From Anoplopoma fimbria (taxonomy: Eukaryota; Chordata; Actinopteri; Perciformes; Anoplopomatidae): a stretch of DNA of 64,000 nt. The position numbers and the translations under genes are program-made. Position 1 is the stretch's first letter. Each line of letters starts with the position of its first letter. The stretch lies in assembly GCF_027596085.1 (NCBI RefSeq), contig NC_072450.1:6052736-6116735 (forward strand). The letters are read 5' to 3'. The notes below the pieces were generated by a model. The model was given only the letters and a program-made list of their open reading frames with translations. It was not told the DNA's origin and searched no databases. This document shows positions 28,201-41,245 of this stretch, piece by piece.

Positions 28201-28340
28201 GGTGGTGGTGGTGGTGGTGGCAATGACTAAATAGCACCATCAGTCGGGTCTCTGATTGCAGCAGCACAGCGGGCCGGTCCTGACAGCCTGTGGTGACACC
28301 AATCGTGCACAGGGGCCCTCTGAGTCGGACCTAACTCTGT
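28201..28340 (+). ncRNA. Box C/D-like element, diverged copy C
   Basis: A box C-like ATGACTA (28223-28229) and box D CTGA (28320-28323) are spaced exactly as in copies A and B (101 nt from first to last base). Overall I count about 54 of 101 identical positions, but 18 of the last 19 match (GTGCACAGGGGCC.TCTGA). The stem flanks have changed together: CGGT before box C can pair with GTCG after box D using GU pairs. It lies between predicted exons X1 and X2. Confidence 0.3.
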
Positions 28341-28456
28341 CAGGAACAGCGGGGCACTGCTTTTAAGGTTTCCACGTTATATCCTGATCTACAAATGTGT
28401 TAATGTTTAATTTTTTATTTTTTTTGTTCTGCTCTTTTTTTTTTTTTCTTTGGCAG

Positions 28457-28594
28457 CCTGGAGATGGGAGAGTTCAGGGACGTGTTAAGGCAGGAAGAGC
28501 TATTGTGAACAAGAAGAAGAAGAAGAAGAAAATGCATCCTGCCAGCAGGAGGTTTCCCTTCACAATGGATGGAAGAACTCCAACCTGAGAGCTG
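28457..28594 (+). other. Predicted exon X2
   Basis: Acceptor TTTTTTTTCTTTGGCAG and donor GCTG|GTGAGG. It contains an (AAG)n run. The frame from E1A ends at TGA 28586-28588, just before the donor; the frame from E1B ends earlier after LEMGEFRDVLRQEELL. Identity unknown. Confidence 0.35.
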
Positions 28595-29132
28595 GTGAGG
28601 ACACACTGCCTGTTACAGTCAACTGCTGTGTTTTGTTGAAAGCAAATCTAGACTTTTTTTTTTTTTTTTTTTTGTGTCGATTTGTTCTTGTGTTCGGATC
28701 GTCTTTATTTAAAAAGTCAGAGCTTCACTCTCCGAGCTTCTTCATTCACTGCCTGAATTCTAAAGACTAATGTCTGACATTTGGAAATAAATACAGCTCT
28801 AACATTTCACACAGTGAGTCAAAATGTTGCATCTGTTAATAGGATACAGTGTGAAGGCAATTTTCACAGAGACGGCACATTCACTTATTTCTTACTGTGT
28901 TAATAACTTGGTACATTTCTATTTATCATATAACGGCTCTGTTGGTCACTATTGACCCAGTTAAAATCTCAGGGCCGGCTGTGATCAGTGGCCCACTTGG
29001 TAATCGGACTCTTGAGGTGTTTTGCCCACGATGGCACTTTTCCTTTTTTAGATTTTCTTCTTCTTTTTTTGGTTTTTAGCCCTCATTACTTACTGTCTTC
29101 TCTCTCCCCCCTCCTTTTGTCCCTGAAGGCAG

Positions 29133-29311
29133 ACTCGGAACACCCTGCCAGCCCGACAGCAGCATCAGCAGCAGCAGCAGCCACTGGTACAGATGCGGGT
29201 CACAAACTAAGTTCAGCTGGACCTCCACCTGCTGCACATCTCTCCTGTCCTTGATCCCTGAGCTGCAGCAGTACGACCTGAATTGACCCAATGAGGGGAA
29301 ACACACTGCCA
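29133..29311 (+). other. Predicted exon X3
   Basis: Acceptor CCTTTTGTCCCTGAAGGCAG and donor GCCA|GTATGT. It holds a short (CAG)n; one frame reads TLPARQQHQQQQQPLVQMRV before a stop. No family recognised. Confidence 0.3.
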
Positions 29312-29861
29312 GTATGTGTTCTTGTACTAAAGGATCTTATAAGGTTCTAAACCGTCATGTTGAAAAGCAACAGGGCTGTTAGACCAGAGCTCCAGATTAG
29401 AACAACGAGAAGATTAAGAAAAAAAGATTACGAAATGAGTGTCATTTGGTTGTGTACTGATTTTAATTTGACTTTCTTTTGTAGTTTGTTTTGGCTCAAT
29501 GTCAAACTAGAATCCTGCCTGACAGGGGACGTTATTCACCATGACAAAGGTACACACTGAAAGAATCAGTCTGAGAATCTATATTGGATTTTGCAACCCA
29601 AAGTAATGATTCAACCTTTAACTTTCCTGTAAACGAAAAAAAAACGAGGATACTGTTACTTTAATGTTGGAACAACCAACGTTCAGCTCCTTACTAGAGT
29701 CCCAGAGCTCTGAGAGTCTCCTGGGATACAAGATCAGATCGCAGTGTTGGTAAATAACAAGCAATGACACCAGGAAGGTTGGATAGAATAACACAATTAC
29801 AATTTCCTTCCAACAATGTTTGTTTTTGTCAGTCTCCGTGACGACTTCTTCTGTTTTGCAG

Positions 29862-29972
29862 ACTATGCCAGCGTCCTGCTGCCTTTCATCGTTACTCAAA
29901 TCCTGCCTCCATTCTGCTTTATCCTAGATTCCATCTGGGGACCCGGCCGCCGGCGTGCAGGCTGTCACACAG
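29862..29972 (+). other. Predicted exon X4
   Basis: Acceptor TTCTTCTGTTTTGCAG, donor ACAG|GTGAGG. One frame is open throughout and hydrophobic (YASVLLPFIVTQILPPFCFI). Could be a coding exon or chance. Confidence 0.3.
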
Positions 29973-30208
29973 GTGAGGACAAATCACCACGGTCCTCCCA
30001 GACAGGATGTGGAAAGACGGCGCTGCTAAAGCAATTAGAAATAATGTGTTTCAGAGGGCAGTGGTGCTGTTGTCGTCTGAAAGGGAATTTAGAGTTAGAA
30101 AAAAATATATACAAATTGAATGATGAGCTGTGCTTGTTTACAAAACAAATGTAGAAACAATTTGCAATATTGAGACATTTTTGTCTTTTCTCTTCTTTGA
30201 CTGTGCAG

Positions 30209-30325
30209 ATTGACGAGGATGTCAGACGTGATGGTCAACATTGTTGCAGCATGAACGTTGTTGACCGCTGTGCACCCTGGGAAGACCTCCCACAGCTCCA
30301 CTGCTGTGTTGTGGGTTTATTGCTG
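30209..30325 (+). other. Predicted exon X5
   Basis: Acceptor TTCTTTGACTGTGCAG, donor GCTG|GTGAGC. Open in phase 0 (IDEDVRRDGQHCCSMNVVDR onward). No recognised domain. Confidence 0.28.
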
Positions 30326-30687
30326 GTGAGCAGCACAGGAGGAAGTCTGCATTAATCCTCAAATAAATTTAAGGCTTTACTGTCATCGCCACAAAAAACG
30401 GGTCCCAGACACACACACACTGTAGTAAATATGCACAATCACTATCATATATATTTCTAATAGTCCCTGTCATGGCAGCCAACTGTTTGGGTAATCCCTT
30501 TGAGTCTGCGCGGCCGCTGTACATCACAGTAATGGCTTCTACTGAGGCTGTTTTGCAGAGGTGACTGGAATGGGTTGACGGTGCCTGTGGATTCCTCCTG
30601 AAGGGATTGCAGTTTATGTGATTGCCTTGCATCATCAGAGGCCACAGCTCATCTCAAATATCCCCCTGTTCTCTGTGCTCCTGTCAG

Positions 30688-30835
30688 CCAGCAGCCGCTC
30701 CCCGGGCTTGGTTACGTGGACGTTTTTGTTAAATGTGCTAAATAACGGATTGAGGTTATTTCTATTGCCTCCCTACGTGGAGTCCTGGGTGTTCCAATAA
30801 GCCTTATTTTTAATAAACAAAGTTTATGAATTAAA
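30688..30835 (+). other. Predicted terminal exon X6 with poly(A) signal
   Basis: Acceptor CCCCCTGTTCTCTGTGCTCCTGTCAG has one of the longest pyrimidine tracts in the region, and AATAAA at 30812-30817 gives a natural 3' end. No ORF of note. Together with X1-X5 this defines a candidate + strand transcription unit from about 24.5 to 30.8 kb. Confidence 0.33.
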
Positions 30836-31909
30836 GAACCAGCCTTAATCAACAGATTTGGTGTTAGCCAGACCTAGCGGATCCTACAGGTAAACTACTT
30901 TTTGTACTTTTTCATTTCACTGAATAAACTTCTTTTTAAAGAATTATAAGTTTTGACACTTGTGTTCTTTATTGTATATTTATATATATATTTTTAAATG
31001 CAACAAGACAATAAAAAAAGCTTAATATCCACCATGAGCAACACAAAAAGATATACCTGGCAAATTTTAGAGCCAGAATGCACTTATGCCTATATAGTTA
31101 CACTTATATTTGATTCAGAACCTGCTGTAGTTGCACTGTGTTGCCAGGGAATATTTTGAATAAGATCAGCTGTTTGTGAGGCTGGAGACTTTTAGGAGGG
31201 ATGCTTGCTTATGTTGGCGTATACATTTTCTTTTTGAAAAGTTAACTAAATGTCAAGTTGTGACTAACGTTCCTGCTATTTGAACATCTGCACACAGTTT
31301 AATGTGCACGGGTGAATATGTTCTGCTTTGAACCTGCTGAAGCATCGTTGTGTACAGTCGCTAAAAGCAGCGTTAACATGTTTGGACTTCATCCTGGGAA
31401 GGAAAGGAGAAGCTGCTGTGTTTGAAGTGACATCCATGACTCAGTCTCCGTCTCTGCTGTACAGCCTTATTTTCACCACCAGGTGGCAGTTAAACATCAT
31501 AGTTCCTCCAGTCGGTGGACAGATGCATGTGGCCTGATGCTCTCTCAGGCACAGGTGTGTAGTAAGGCAACATTTCACTGGATTTATTTTGTTACAGGAG
31601 CACACGAGCACCTGAAGGCACCGCACAAACACAGATGAATCCCCCAGGGAGGAATCTTGTTGGGTAAAGCTACAACTGCGATGAAAAGCTTCATCTTGCG
31701 GGCAAGTTCACAACAAATTCTTTGATGCTGAAATTCCTTTGGCGAGAAAAAAAATCCCTATATTAATTATTTGCATTTTATTTTTGACACCTTATCATAG
31801 TTGAGAGGTTCTCTGGCCAAAGCTTTTTTGCTTAGAGAAGTACTTCAAAGGAAACATTTTTTTTAATGAATATCCTTTTGTACTTATCAAGGATTCTGGA
31901 TGAAAGCCA

Positions 31910-31949
<40 letters not shown>

Positions 31950-34900
31950 TGATAAGTTTGACACAAATATGCATTATGAATATATTATGACTATGAATTT
32001 CCAGCTGTGTTTTAACACTTAAAATGAGCTTTAGTTGGACTAAACATAATATAAATGGTTGAATATACAACATTGTGATCAAATACATACATTAGATTTA
32101 ATCCGCTTTATTTTAACTTTTAAAATGACTTCTATTAAGCCTTCAATATAACTATCAGTGGTAGGAAATACAACTTTAAGTGATCAAATACAAACATTCG
32201 ATGTAAACTATGTTAAAGTGTCACCTTATCTAAATAAATAACTTTTCACAAGAAACCTCAACCTACTTTTCTACTTTACCATGTCGATACCGAGCTTAGA
32301 TAAGTCACTGAAGGCATATTTAACACCAACCCTTTGAGTCTCAGCACATAATGGTACATGTGCCAGTGGGTTGTGTATGACTCAGCTCATTCACAGTTTA
32401 GTTCACATGTCCTGTGTTTGCTTCTCTTCTTTTGTTCGTACCTTTTTTCCATCAGCTCCTCTCAGTCGGTACAGAAAACCCTCAAAGATCAAGCTCTGAT
32501 TTTAACAACGTGCATATTTTAATACCTGTGTGCCAGTTTTACCCAGAGTCAGTTTTTTTCCTTTGACCTGAAAAGGTCTGAGGACTTTGTGAGAGCTCAC
32601 TTGTTGTTCTGTGAGCATATTTTCTCTCCCCGAATAATGTGATGGAAGATCTTATTCTGGTATGGGAAGAAAAAAAAAAAATCAAATGCCTCCAGTGTCG
32701 TGTTATAAACTCTTTATTTCTTCACAGTGTTTTTAATCTGTTTAACTGCAGGGAACACTGATAATATGAAATACTGTGCAACTTTATCAAACTCTGCAAA
32801 TCTAATTTTGTATTCATGTGATAGGCACTATGTGCGTTCATTTGATGTGGAACAAGAGACAATCAATTATTCATCTCGTTAATTTGTGAAGCGACACCAG
32901 GGTTTTTTTTTTTTTTTTTTTCAAGAGTGGTGCCTCTAAGGTTGCAGAGTCTTGTTTATGTCAGCGCTGTCATTACCTTTAGAGATCCCGGAGTCATTTT
33001 TAGCTCTCGATTCTCAGCTAATGTCAATAAAGTCTTCGTTTTTTTTCCCACCCGAACCCATCAGCATCATCCGATCTGTCAGTCATGATGTGTCACCGAG
33101 CTGAACGATCCCCTCCTCCTCCTGTACCGGTACTTTTTCTGTCAGACTGAACCCCATATTATACTGCAGGCTGACACCACTGCTATAGCATCCATAGAGC
33201 AGAATGCTGTACAATGGTTGAACAAAACATTTCAGCATGACTGACATAACCTCCTCCTCCTCCTCGTCCTGTCAACAAAGATGTTTTCATTCTCCCGTTG
33301 GAGTGAAATTCAGATTGCGGTTGAGATGTCTGTTCTGTTCGATGATAGCAGTCCTCCACTCTTTTCTCTGCTCTTCATCTTTTTTCTTCTTCTCTCTTTT
33401 TCTGTTGCTGTAGAGGCAGCTGTTCTCTTTCACTCTTTGCAGTGTGTTTGATTCTCAGGGAACAACAAACTAATTCAATTCAGTTTTGTTTTCAAGTCCG
33501 CCAGGTTCGAGGCCAGACTTCTTTGCTTCTTCTTTGCTTCTTTGCTTTGCAAATGAAATGGACTGTAGTGTATTTTATTTGCTTAGTTAAGTGAAAGTAA
33601 AAAAAGTGTTGGCTGTTCTTTTGTATCAAAGTAAAAGTACTTCAATGAGCATGAAGATGAAACTGCAGATTATTTTCTTTGTCAACTTAACCTGCTTGTT
33701 TTTTTCAATTAATCCATAATTTGTTCACAAAGATTGGACGTCGTGAAAATGTCCCAACAGTTTCCCAGATCAGTAGTTTAGATTTACAGAAAGCTTGTGT
33801 TGTTTGAGCAACAGAATGAAACCAGTACATGTTGAGATTACATGGATAGAAACAAAGATGATCAGCAGAGAATGTGCAGCAGCTTTAAAGATTACATAAA
33901 TGATTAATCAAGCATTGTAGTCGACACATTTTCCGTCTTGACTAATTGCGTAACAAACTACTTGTTTCAGCAATGACATCGTCTAATAACTTTCTTGTTT
34001 CCGTGTTGAGTAGAGATATTGTACGTCTTTGGTTCTATGGGGTTATCACTCTTTTAACCAGATCAGTTGAAGATGATAGAAGAAAATAACAAGAGAACTG
34101 GAATGAAGAAAAGAAAAAAGTAGTTTATATTCATGTTTCAACCATAAAATGTACCAGGAAATACAAGTAATGACTTTAATCTGAAAATTACAACTTGAAC
34201 ACACCGACACCTCGCTCCTGGAGGCCCACTGGAGGGAAGGGGGGCACGAGAGAACCAGAACCAGGACGGTGCGTAACCGACTGTCAGACCTTGCTGTGGT
34301 AAAATAACAAGTTTTCTAAAGGGACTCTGGGGCACAGAAACACTACCACTTTCGTCCACAGGGACCGCCAAAATCAACACAAAATGAACGTTCCTCGTAG
34401 CAGCTTTAATAATCACGACACAATGGATCATGTCTGATGACTGACCCCAGACCAGACCACACTACGGGGTCTTTTGCACTGCAGTTTTTTACAACCAGAA
34501 AAGTAGAGCATGAAATGGCATTATCTAAAGACTGGACACAAAAGCTTTCACACACATTTACTACTCTATGAAAGCATTGAAATGAGCTGAATTCAATGCA
34601 AACATTTTTAATTTTTTTTGACGTTAGACCCACAGAACCTGACAGCTTAGAATCCAAAAAGGCCCTGTGGGTGCTTGCATTTGAGATTTTTTTTTTGTTT
34701 GTTTGTTTTTTTACTTGGCTTTGCATTATTTCTATTGGGTTGTTGGTGGAGCTGCTCGTCTCGCTGAATATGTCATTTTTTAATGTCACAGTATATGGAC
34801 ATCTAACCAGTAGAAAACATATCTAGTTGCTTTCACACATGCCCACGAGGGATTTGAAACGGACCTTTTGTCTCATTTCCTTCCGGCGTGTTTGACAGTA

Positions 34901-37430
34901 CAGAGAGCGTTCTTAGAGGACTGATCGACTAGATTTTGTGACCGCAGGCGGCTTTTGTTTTGCTTTTACCTGAACTCACCCGGGAGTCTGTGAAAATCTA
35001 GCTTCTCACAGATGTTTCCTGAGTATTAGGGAGTAAAAAAAAATAAATATGTCCAACACCTGAGAGTGAGAAAAGCTGAGATGGCGGCAGATCTGTTAAA
35101 AGGGATTAATACGTCTGTGTAGCCTGAGGAGGCTGTCGTATGAGTGTGCAAGTCCAGAGGGAACTACACCTTTTTAACGGAGCTCAGAAGAAACTTCCAC
35201 AGGTCGCTGTGCAGATGTGAGCTGCCGACCAGAGGAAGGTTTCACATCGACGGACAAAATAGTTTTCCTGCTAAGGCCATGTTGAGTTGTTCAGCTCTTG
35301 GAAATGGCCGATGAGTAAAGTAATCCCGGGCCACATGGAGCTGTGCACATGAATATGAAAACATACTAATTAGACGTTTCACCAATGCGTGTTAATGGTG
35401 AGAAGCAGCTTTGTGTCAGTGGTTCATAGTACAGTCATATTCGCTGTTAATGAAGATGTGCAGAATCATAATTAGTCCCGGTGTGGTCCAGGGCTGAAAC
35501 TTTCCTCGTGTAGAACTCATGCTTTAAGGGCCCCATCAATCCGATGAACATGTCATGTTTACGTCTGTATTCCAGATTTACTGGGTAGTAATACTGAAAC
35601 ATTAACAGCTTGTACCAACGGGTTTGCCTCAATTTTCCCCATCCAGATTGAATTTGCATTGACTTTATATTCAATCACACCTCTGAAATTGGCTTTGCAT
35701 AAAGTGTGATCAAACACAGCCGAGTACGTGCACTCCCTCATTCTCTCCATGCAGCTTTCGTGCTTGTCTTCACTGTAGCTGCTTTGACATACAGCGTGTT
35801 GGTGTTCTATCTGTTGCAGTGTAAAACATTTTAAAGTTGGTGTAAAGAACTATTGGATATAAATTATCCTAGCCTAGGGAGTTAATGCAAAAACAATAAA
35901 GTTGTGTAGGATTTAGAACGACGTCATTATATAGACTCACTTTCTCTCAGCACCCCCCAACTCGCTGACCTCCAGCGGCCCTGGTCAAATTGGAACAAAA
36001 TACAAATACCAGCACCTTTAAATCTCACTAATTAACTCGTCATATCCGGTTTGTTAAATCTGTACAAAAAAGATAATAAATCCAACATTCGCCATTATAC
36101 AAGGGGTTATGTGCGGGACTATTTCTTGGCCCGCGACCAGTAGCCTTCTTGGGTCTCTGCTGGTTGCCTGGCAACTGCTCATAGCAAGGAAATAGTCGGG
36201 TGCATTAACTGATAATTTCAACTTTGACCCTTTTTTCTCAGCTTTTTGTGTCTAAGTGATTAATTGTGACAACTATAAAAATAAAAATAAATCCAGTATT
36301 TAGCGAGAACGCTGCAGACGGCAGCCGCTAAACGGGCAATTTTGCCCCGTCAATCTACGTCCAGTAAAATTGCCTGTTTTTTGACACTGACAGGCTCAGA
36401 TTGTTATTATAAGTTATGTAAAAGGACCCTACAGAAATATTAGAAAGTTAAAGGTAAAGAAAAACTTTTTGATGGTGGAAATGTGAGAGACCGTTGGAAA
36501 GAAGATTGCTGGTTTTGTCAGAGCGTGTTGTGTGGAAGTTTAGAAATCATAGCTTAGTGTTATTAAAAATAATTTCAATGTCATGGCTGAATTCAACTAT
36601 TTAGATGTTAAGCTGAGTGAAAATGTTTAATGCTTTGGTGTCGCAGCTCTGCAGGTGCTGAATTAATGACCAAGAATCCAAACTATGAATTTCTTTTTAT
36701 CAGGTTACTACAAAGCCTTAACTTTAGCTTGTGACATTAAGTGCCATTTAACTAATTGATTGGATGTCTCTAACCTTGATTGTGCCTGGGTTTGGTGAGA
36801 GATTCATGTCCGTCCGTCACGTCATTTAACATTGTCTGTGCAGAAAGCAGATGAGACTTTACCTCCCAGAACCCTAGACACAGATATCTCCCCTTACTCC
36901 CCTAAAAACTCATTACTTACTAATCAGATGCAGATGATGACTCAGGTTCACCCAAGTTTAAAAAAAATCTCCACCAGACAGTCTCCTCACGTTGTCTTTT
37001 GGGAAAAGGAATGGGAACTTTTCATTCCAAACCATCGTTGCTCCATATAACACCTTTTGGTCTTCTGCCGAAAGTGCTGTTCACACTTTCAAAATTGCTG
37101 TGATATGGCCGACTGTAGGGCCATTAGATACCTGGAGAAAATGACTGGGCACACTGCCGTGAGTGCCAGTGCGGCAGTCTGTCGCAGAGTTGTCACCAGC
37201 TGTGCTCAGTCATTTTTCTCTTGGATGCTCGGTTTATTTGGATGTTTTTAGCTCACTCTTTGTTGTCCTGCTGCCAGGTGTTGACTGTATAGAACTTGTG
37301 AGTTCTAATAAAATGTTTGGTTGTATGTATTTAGAAGTATTTTATACTATATTTTTATAGTATTCATATCAACACAAGGCCAGATTTTTCCCAACCAAAG
37401 TTGAGTACATCAACAATTACCATTTAATGC
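30836..37430. other. Gene-poor intergenic stretch
   Basis: No coding exon or RNA gene that I can support. It contains (TA)n at about 31912-31949, T/A homopolymers, and repeat-like wording around 35900-36430 (GACACTGACAGGCTCAGATTG) of unknown class. ORFs in this stretch are short and lack recognisable motifs. Confidence 0.6.
31912..31949. repeat. (TA)n microsatellite
   Basis: About 19 TA units, uninterrupted. Confidence 0.95.
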
Positions 37431-37435
37431 TCTTT

Positions 37436-37890
37436 GGCATTTTCTTGCATCCATCCATTCAATACCTTTTCCCTTTATTCAGGGCCTTGTTGCGGGTAAA
37501 CAGGGTATTCCAAACGTCCCTCTTCCCAGCAACGTTTTCCTACTCTTTCTGGGGGACCCCGATGCTTTCCCAGACCAGACTAGATACATAATCTCTCTAT
37601 GTCCTGATACCAGGTGGATGTGCCTCAAAAACCTCTAAAAAGGCATAGTCCTGATCAGAAGCCGGAACCACAACAGCTGGTCCTTTTTGACGGGAAGGAG
37701 CAGCTTCCTCCGAGTTTCTGAGCTCCTCACCTTATCTTTAAGCCAACCTAAGAAGGAACCTCACTTCAGCCTCTTGTATCCCTGATCTCCTTTTTTTTTA
37801 TTGGTCACCCAAAGCTCATAACTAACGTAGATAGACTCGGGAAACAAGAGCTTTGCCCGCTGGCTCAGCTCCCTCTTCATCCAATGAGGA
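37436..37890 (-). mobile_element. Non-LTR retrotransposon fragment (RTE/Rex3-like), antisense
   Basis: CATCCATCCATTCAATACC, GGGCCTTGTTGCGGGT, CTTCCCAGCAACGTTTTCC, GAGCTCCTCACCTTATCTTTAAG, CTTGTATCCCTGATCTC, CACCCAAAGCTCATAACTAA is the reverse-complement wording of a very common teleost LINE 3' region. It is heavily mutated and cannot be coding. Confidence 0.65.
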
Positions 37891-38453
37891 AGTTAATTGA
37901 AAACCACTTTTGATGCTGCAGAATGGTGTGATTTTCACGATCAAGTTTTATTTTCTCCTCTTCAACTGGATTCTCATGTTGAGACACACATAGAGCGCCT
38001 AAACAGACGATTCTCTGAATATGAGTCATAATAAGGTTAAGTGGGAAACGGTTTTAAACTGTAAACATTTTATAATTGGGTTCCGCTGATGCCTTTGGCT
38101 AAAGTTCTGTTTGCCTTATGACGCCTTTCTGGCTTCGTGGCGGTGTAGGTGTTCAAAAGAAACCACAAGGGAGCACACAAATGAATAGCGCGCGTTTGTT
38201 TATATCACCTCATGAAAATGCATCAAAAATAGGCTGGCGTTCAATACAATGTGTTCTGCCGTGATTGATTCCGGTTTAAAGACACGCCGTTTATTTTCAT
38301 AAAGCTCATGTCTTTGGGCGAATCAAAGCAAACGAGTGTTCATCCCGATATCACAGAGAAGGCTTTCAGAAATATTGCAACACACACTCTCTGCTCTGAA
38401 ATCATGTCACGCTGGTTGCATTTTAATGGTGAGATCTGTCCAAAGATTCCCCC

Positions 38454-38454
<1 letters not shown>

Positions 38455-38487
<33 letters not shown>
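38455..38487. repeat. (AC)n microsatellite
   Basis: About 16 AC units after a C-run. Confidence 0.95.
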
Positions 38488-38489
<2 letters not shown>

Positions 38490-38584
38490 TTGTCATATTT
38501 ATGTGGAGCTCATGAATACATCATGACTTCTCTGTGTCCCTTGCACCAGTGGAGGCAGGCAGGTCATGGAGGAGTCGCGAGGTG

Positions 38585-39470
38585 TGAGGTTACATGTTAG
38601 CTACCGGAATAGTTGAGCATTTGGAATAAATATGTCGCAGTAGACATCCACCAAAATCCTCCGTAGAGTGCATGTGGCCGGATGAAAACAGATTATTATT
38701 TCATTATTCTCTATTATCACCCTTTCACAGTCTCCCACTTATCCAGTACTGGACGGGGAGATCAAGCCATCATAAAAAGAGCAGGAACTTGTCGCATTAA
38801 ATATGCAACAGGTTGCACAGGTAGGAGACACGCAGCTACCAAAATATTTCAGAGGGAATTTGAATCTGTTCAAAATGTCTCTTTAGATATGAAATCTGTT
38901 ATGCGAGCCCCCTTGACCTTCAGTTCAAAGGTTTCCTGTAAATACGTGGATCTCTGCGCATCAGCTGACTTGTAGTTCCAAATCAGGGCCTCAACAAACG
39001 GAGGCAGAGCATGTACGAAAAATACAGAGCCAGTGGATGGTTTAGTGGGCCTGGGAAATAGGAACGTTCCCAGACAATACACATGCAGTGGGTAGTTCAG
39101 GTAGCCTGGCCATTGCAGCATTTTTCAGAAAATGCACAGTATCAATGGTTAGTTTAACATTCCCAGGGAAAGTCAGTGTTGGTGGGTAGTTCAGGTGCCT
39201 TCAGGATCTAGGTATTTCCCGCTCACTTAAGTGTAGACACTGTCGGTTGGATCGGCGTTTTCAGCTGTTACTGCTGTATAAGCCTATAGTGCAGAACAGC
39301 AGCAGTGAGATGACAGTGGGGTGCGCTCACATGCACTAGGCTACATGTTAGCTGCGGAAAAGTTGAGCATTTTCTACAAATATGTCAGAGTAGACTTCCA
39401 CCAAAATCCTCCAGAAAGTGTATGTGGCCGGTTCAAAACAGATTATTATTTCATTATTCACTCTGCAGTG
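38585..39470. repeat. Direct repeat pair about 750 bp apart
   Basis: About 120 bp beginning GGTTACATGTTAGCT at 38587 recurs diverged at 39337 (GGCTACATGTTAGCT). Both contain CACCAAAATCCTCC and AACAGATTATTATTTCATTA. Between them GGTAGTTCAGGT recurs at about 39091 and 39184. Possibly an old tandem duplication or solo terminal repeats. Confidence 0.65.
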
Positions 39471-39679
39471 TTCATAGCACGCACAGCCGGCCCGACTATG
39501 TCAATAAAGCAAGAAGAAGATCTTATTCCAGCACACACAGAGGATTCTTACATGGAATTCTTTACATGTATTCTTACATGGAACATAGTTGTGTACTAGT
39601 TACGAGTTGCTACATAAATGCTCTGAATGGTCGATTTAACACCTTTAAGGTAGGACTGACAGTATGAGACCTACCAGCA

Positions 39680-40648
39680 AATACAGACAACCAATGAGTA
39701 GTTCAGGGGCATTGTCTTTATGGAGAAACTCTTGCAAACCCTCACGAGGACTGGGTTAGGATATGAGAAAAATGAGACATACTCAGTTCTGCCTTTCTGC
39801 TGCTGTCAGTATACTGGTAAAATACAACTAATAGCTTGTTAATTTATAAAAACATTTTTTGAACAAATTTATCTGAAAACAAAAGGTAGAGAGTTTCATT
39901 TATAAAGTGCAGTTTTCTACTAATATTCAACTTAATCCAAAAAATCTGTGAGCATCTAGATGTTCACAATAAACATCTTATTGAGAGTAAACAGCATGAA
40001 ATATATCAGACAAAATATACAGACAGAACGCCATCTAATTGGTTGTTATTGCATTCAAACTTCAATATTGCAGTCTTGTTTGAGTTGACATTGCAATGAA
40101 AATGAAAAAAAACGATATCTTGTGCAGCCCTAACCCTCACTGATATTATGATTGCTTTGTGCAAAGAGCAGAGAGGATTATTTTAAGCCTGACTCGGAGG
40201 CCGTGTGGGATGATATTGTTGTGCGGCGTGTGTCAGGTGGCTGACCCGTGTTCTGCTGGCATATGCATCACAGACGTCGACGAGAAAGGTAGCAGCTAAA
40301 TCGCTCAGCGTTGTCACCGGAGATTTGGAGGCTGAATAGATGTGAGCTTCAGTCAGATCCAGGCCGACATTAACCTTCCCTGCTGTCCCCTCGCTTCCCT
40401 CAGATGTCCGTCCGTGATGGATGACCTCATCCTCATACACACACACACACACACATACCCACAGCTCTCACCGCTCCATCCCATTAAGAGCATATCCTTA
40501 TAAACGGATTAGGTGGCCAGTAATGGGAAAACTCTGGGAACTCTGTCTCATAATCTCCTGCTTGATACCTTTTTGCTCTGATCAATCTTTGTTTGGGTGC
40601 CTCGGAGGTAGTTGTGAAATGTCATTGGCTGGAGTAAGAGAGGTGAGA

Positions 40649-40684
<36 letters not shown>

Positions 40685-41245
40685 TTCGGGGTATTCAATG
40701 TCACATGTCAGATTCATTTATCTAACTTGTTGGTTACAGATTCATATTGTGCACTGGCTCAGAGTGTCGAGAGCAGCCATTAGTTATTATCTGTGAAGGG
40801 TGTTGCATCTGTGATTTATTCGGTGCTGCAGCAGAGATTGTGCTGGTGCATTATAGCATCATTATGGCTTCAAGCGTGACCCAAATTTCCTCGGAACCTG
40901 TTAACTCGTCCTCCTCTCCTCCTTCTCGACCTCCTACTTTTGCTGTGGCGTTTGCACCCAGATGGAGAGCAGAGCGATCGGTGTGACCGCCTCTTATTAC
41001 CAGCCTCAGCTGCACTGTGTGACCAGACCACAGGGAGGTGGGGAGGGAGATGTGGTGACAGAGGGAGGAAAGGGAAATTGGGAGAGAAAAGAAAGCAGAT
41101 TTGCACAACATGATATTACAGAGAATACACAGTTTGTCTGCTGATATCACACTGTTACATTTAATGAAAATGACACAACATTTTGACAAATCAGGCTGGA
41201 AGATTTCAGCAGACAGATAGGACAGAGGATGTCGCATGTGCACAG
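39680..41245. other. No gene seen
   Basis: Contains (CA)n at about 40437-40456 and (GT)n at about 40651-40682. Otherwise nothing recognised. Confidence 0.6.

Noticed and set aside
29862..29972. Membrane protein exon from the hydrophobic frame in X4
   Set aside because: A single short hydrophobic frame with no start and no consistent phase with neighbouring predicted exons.
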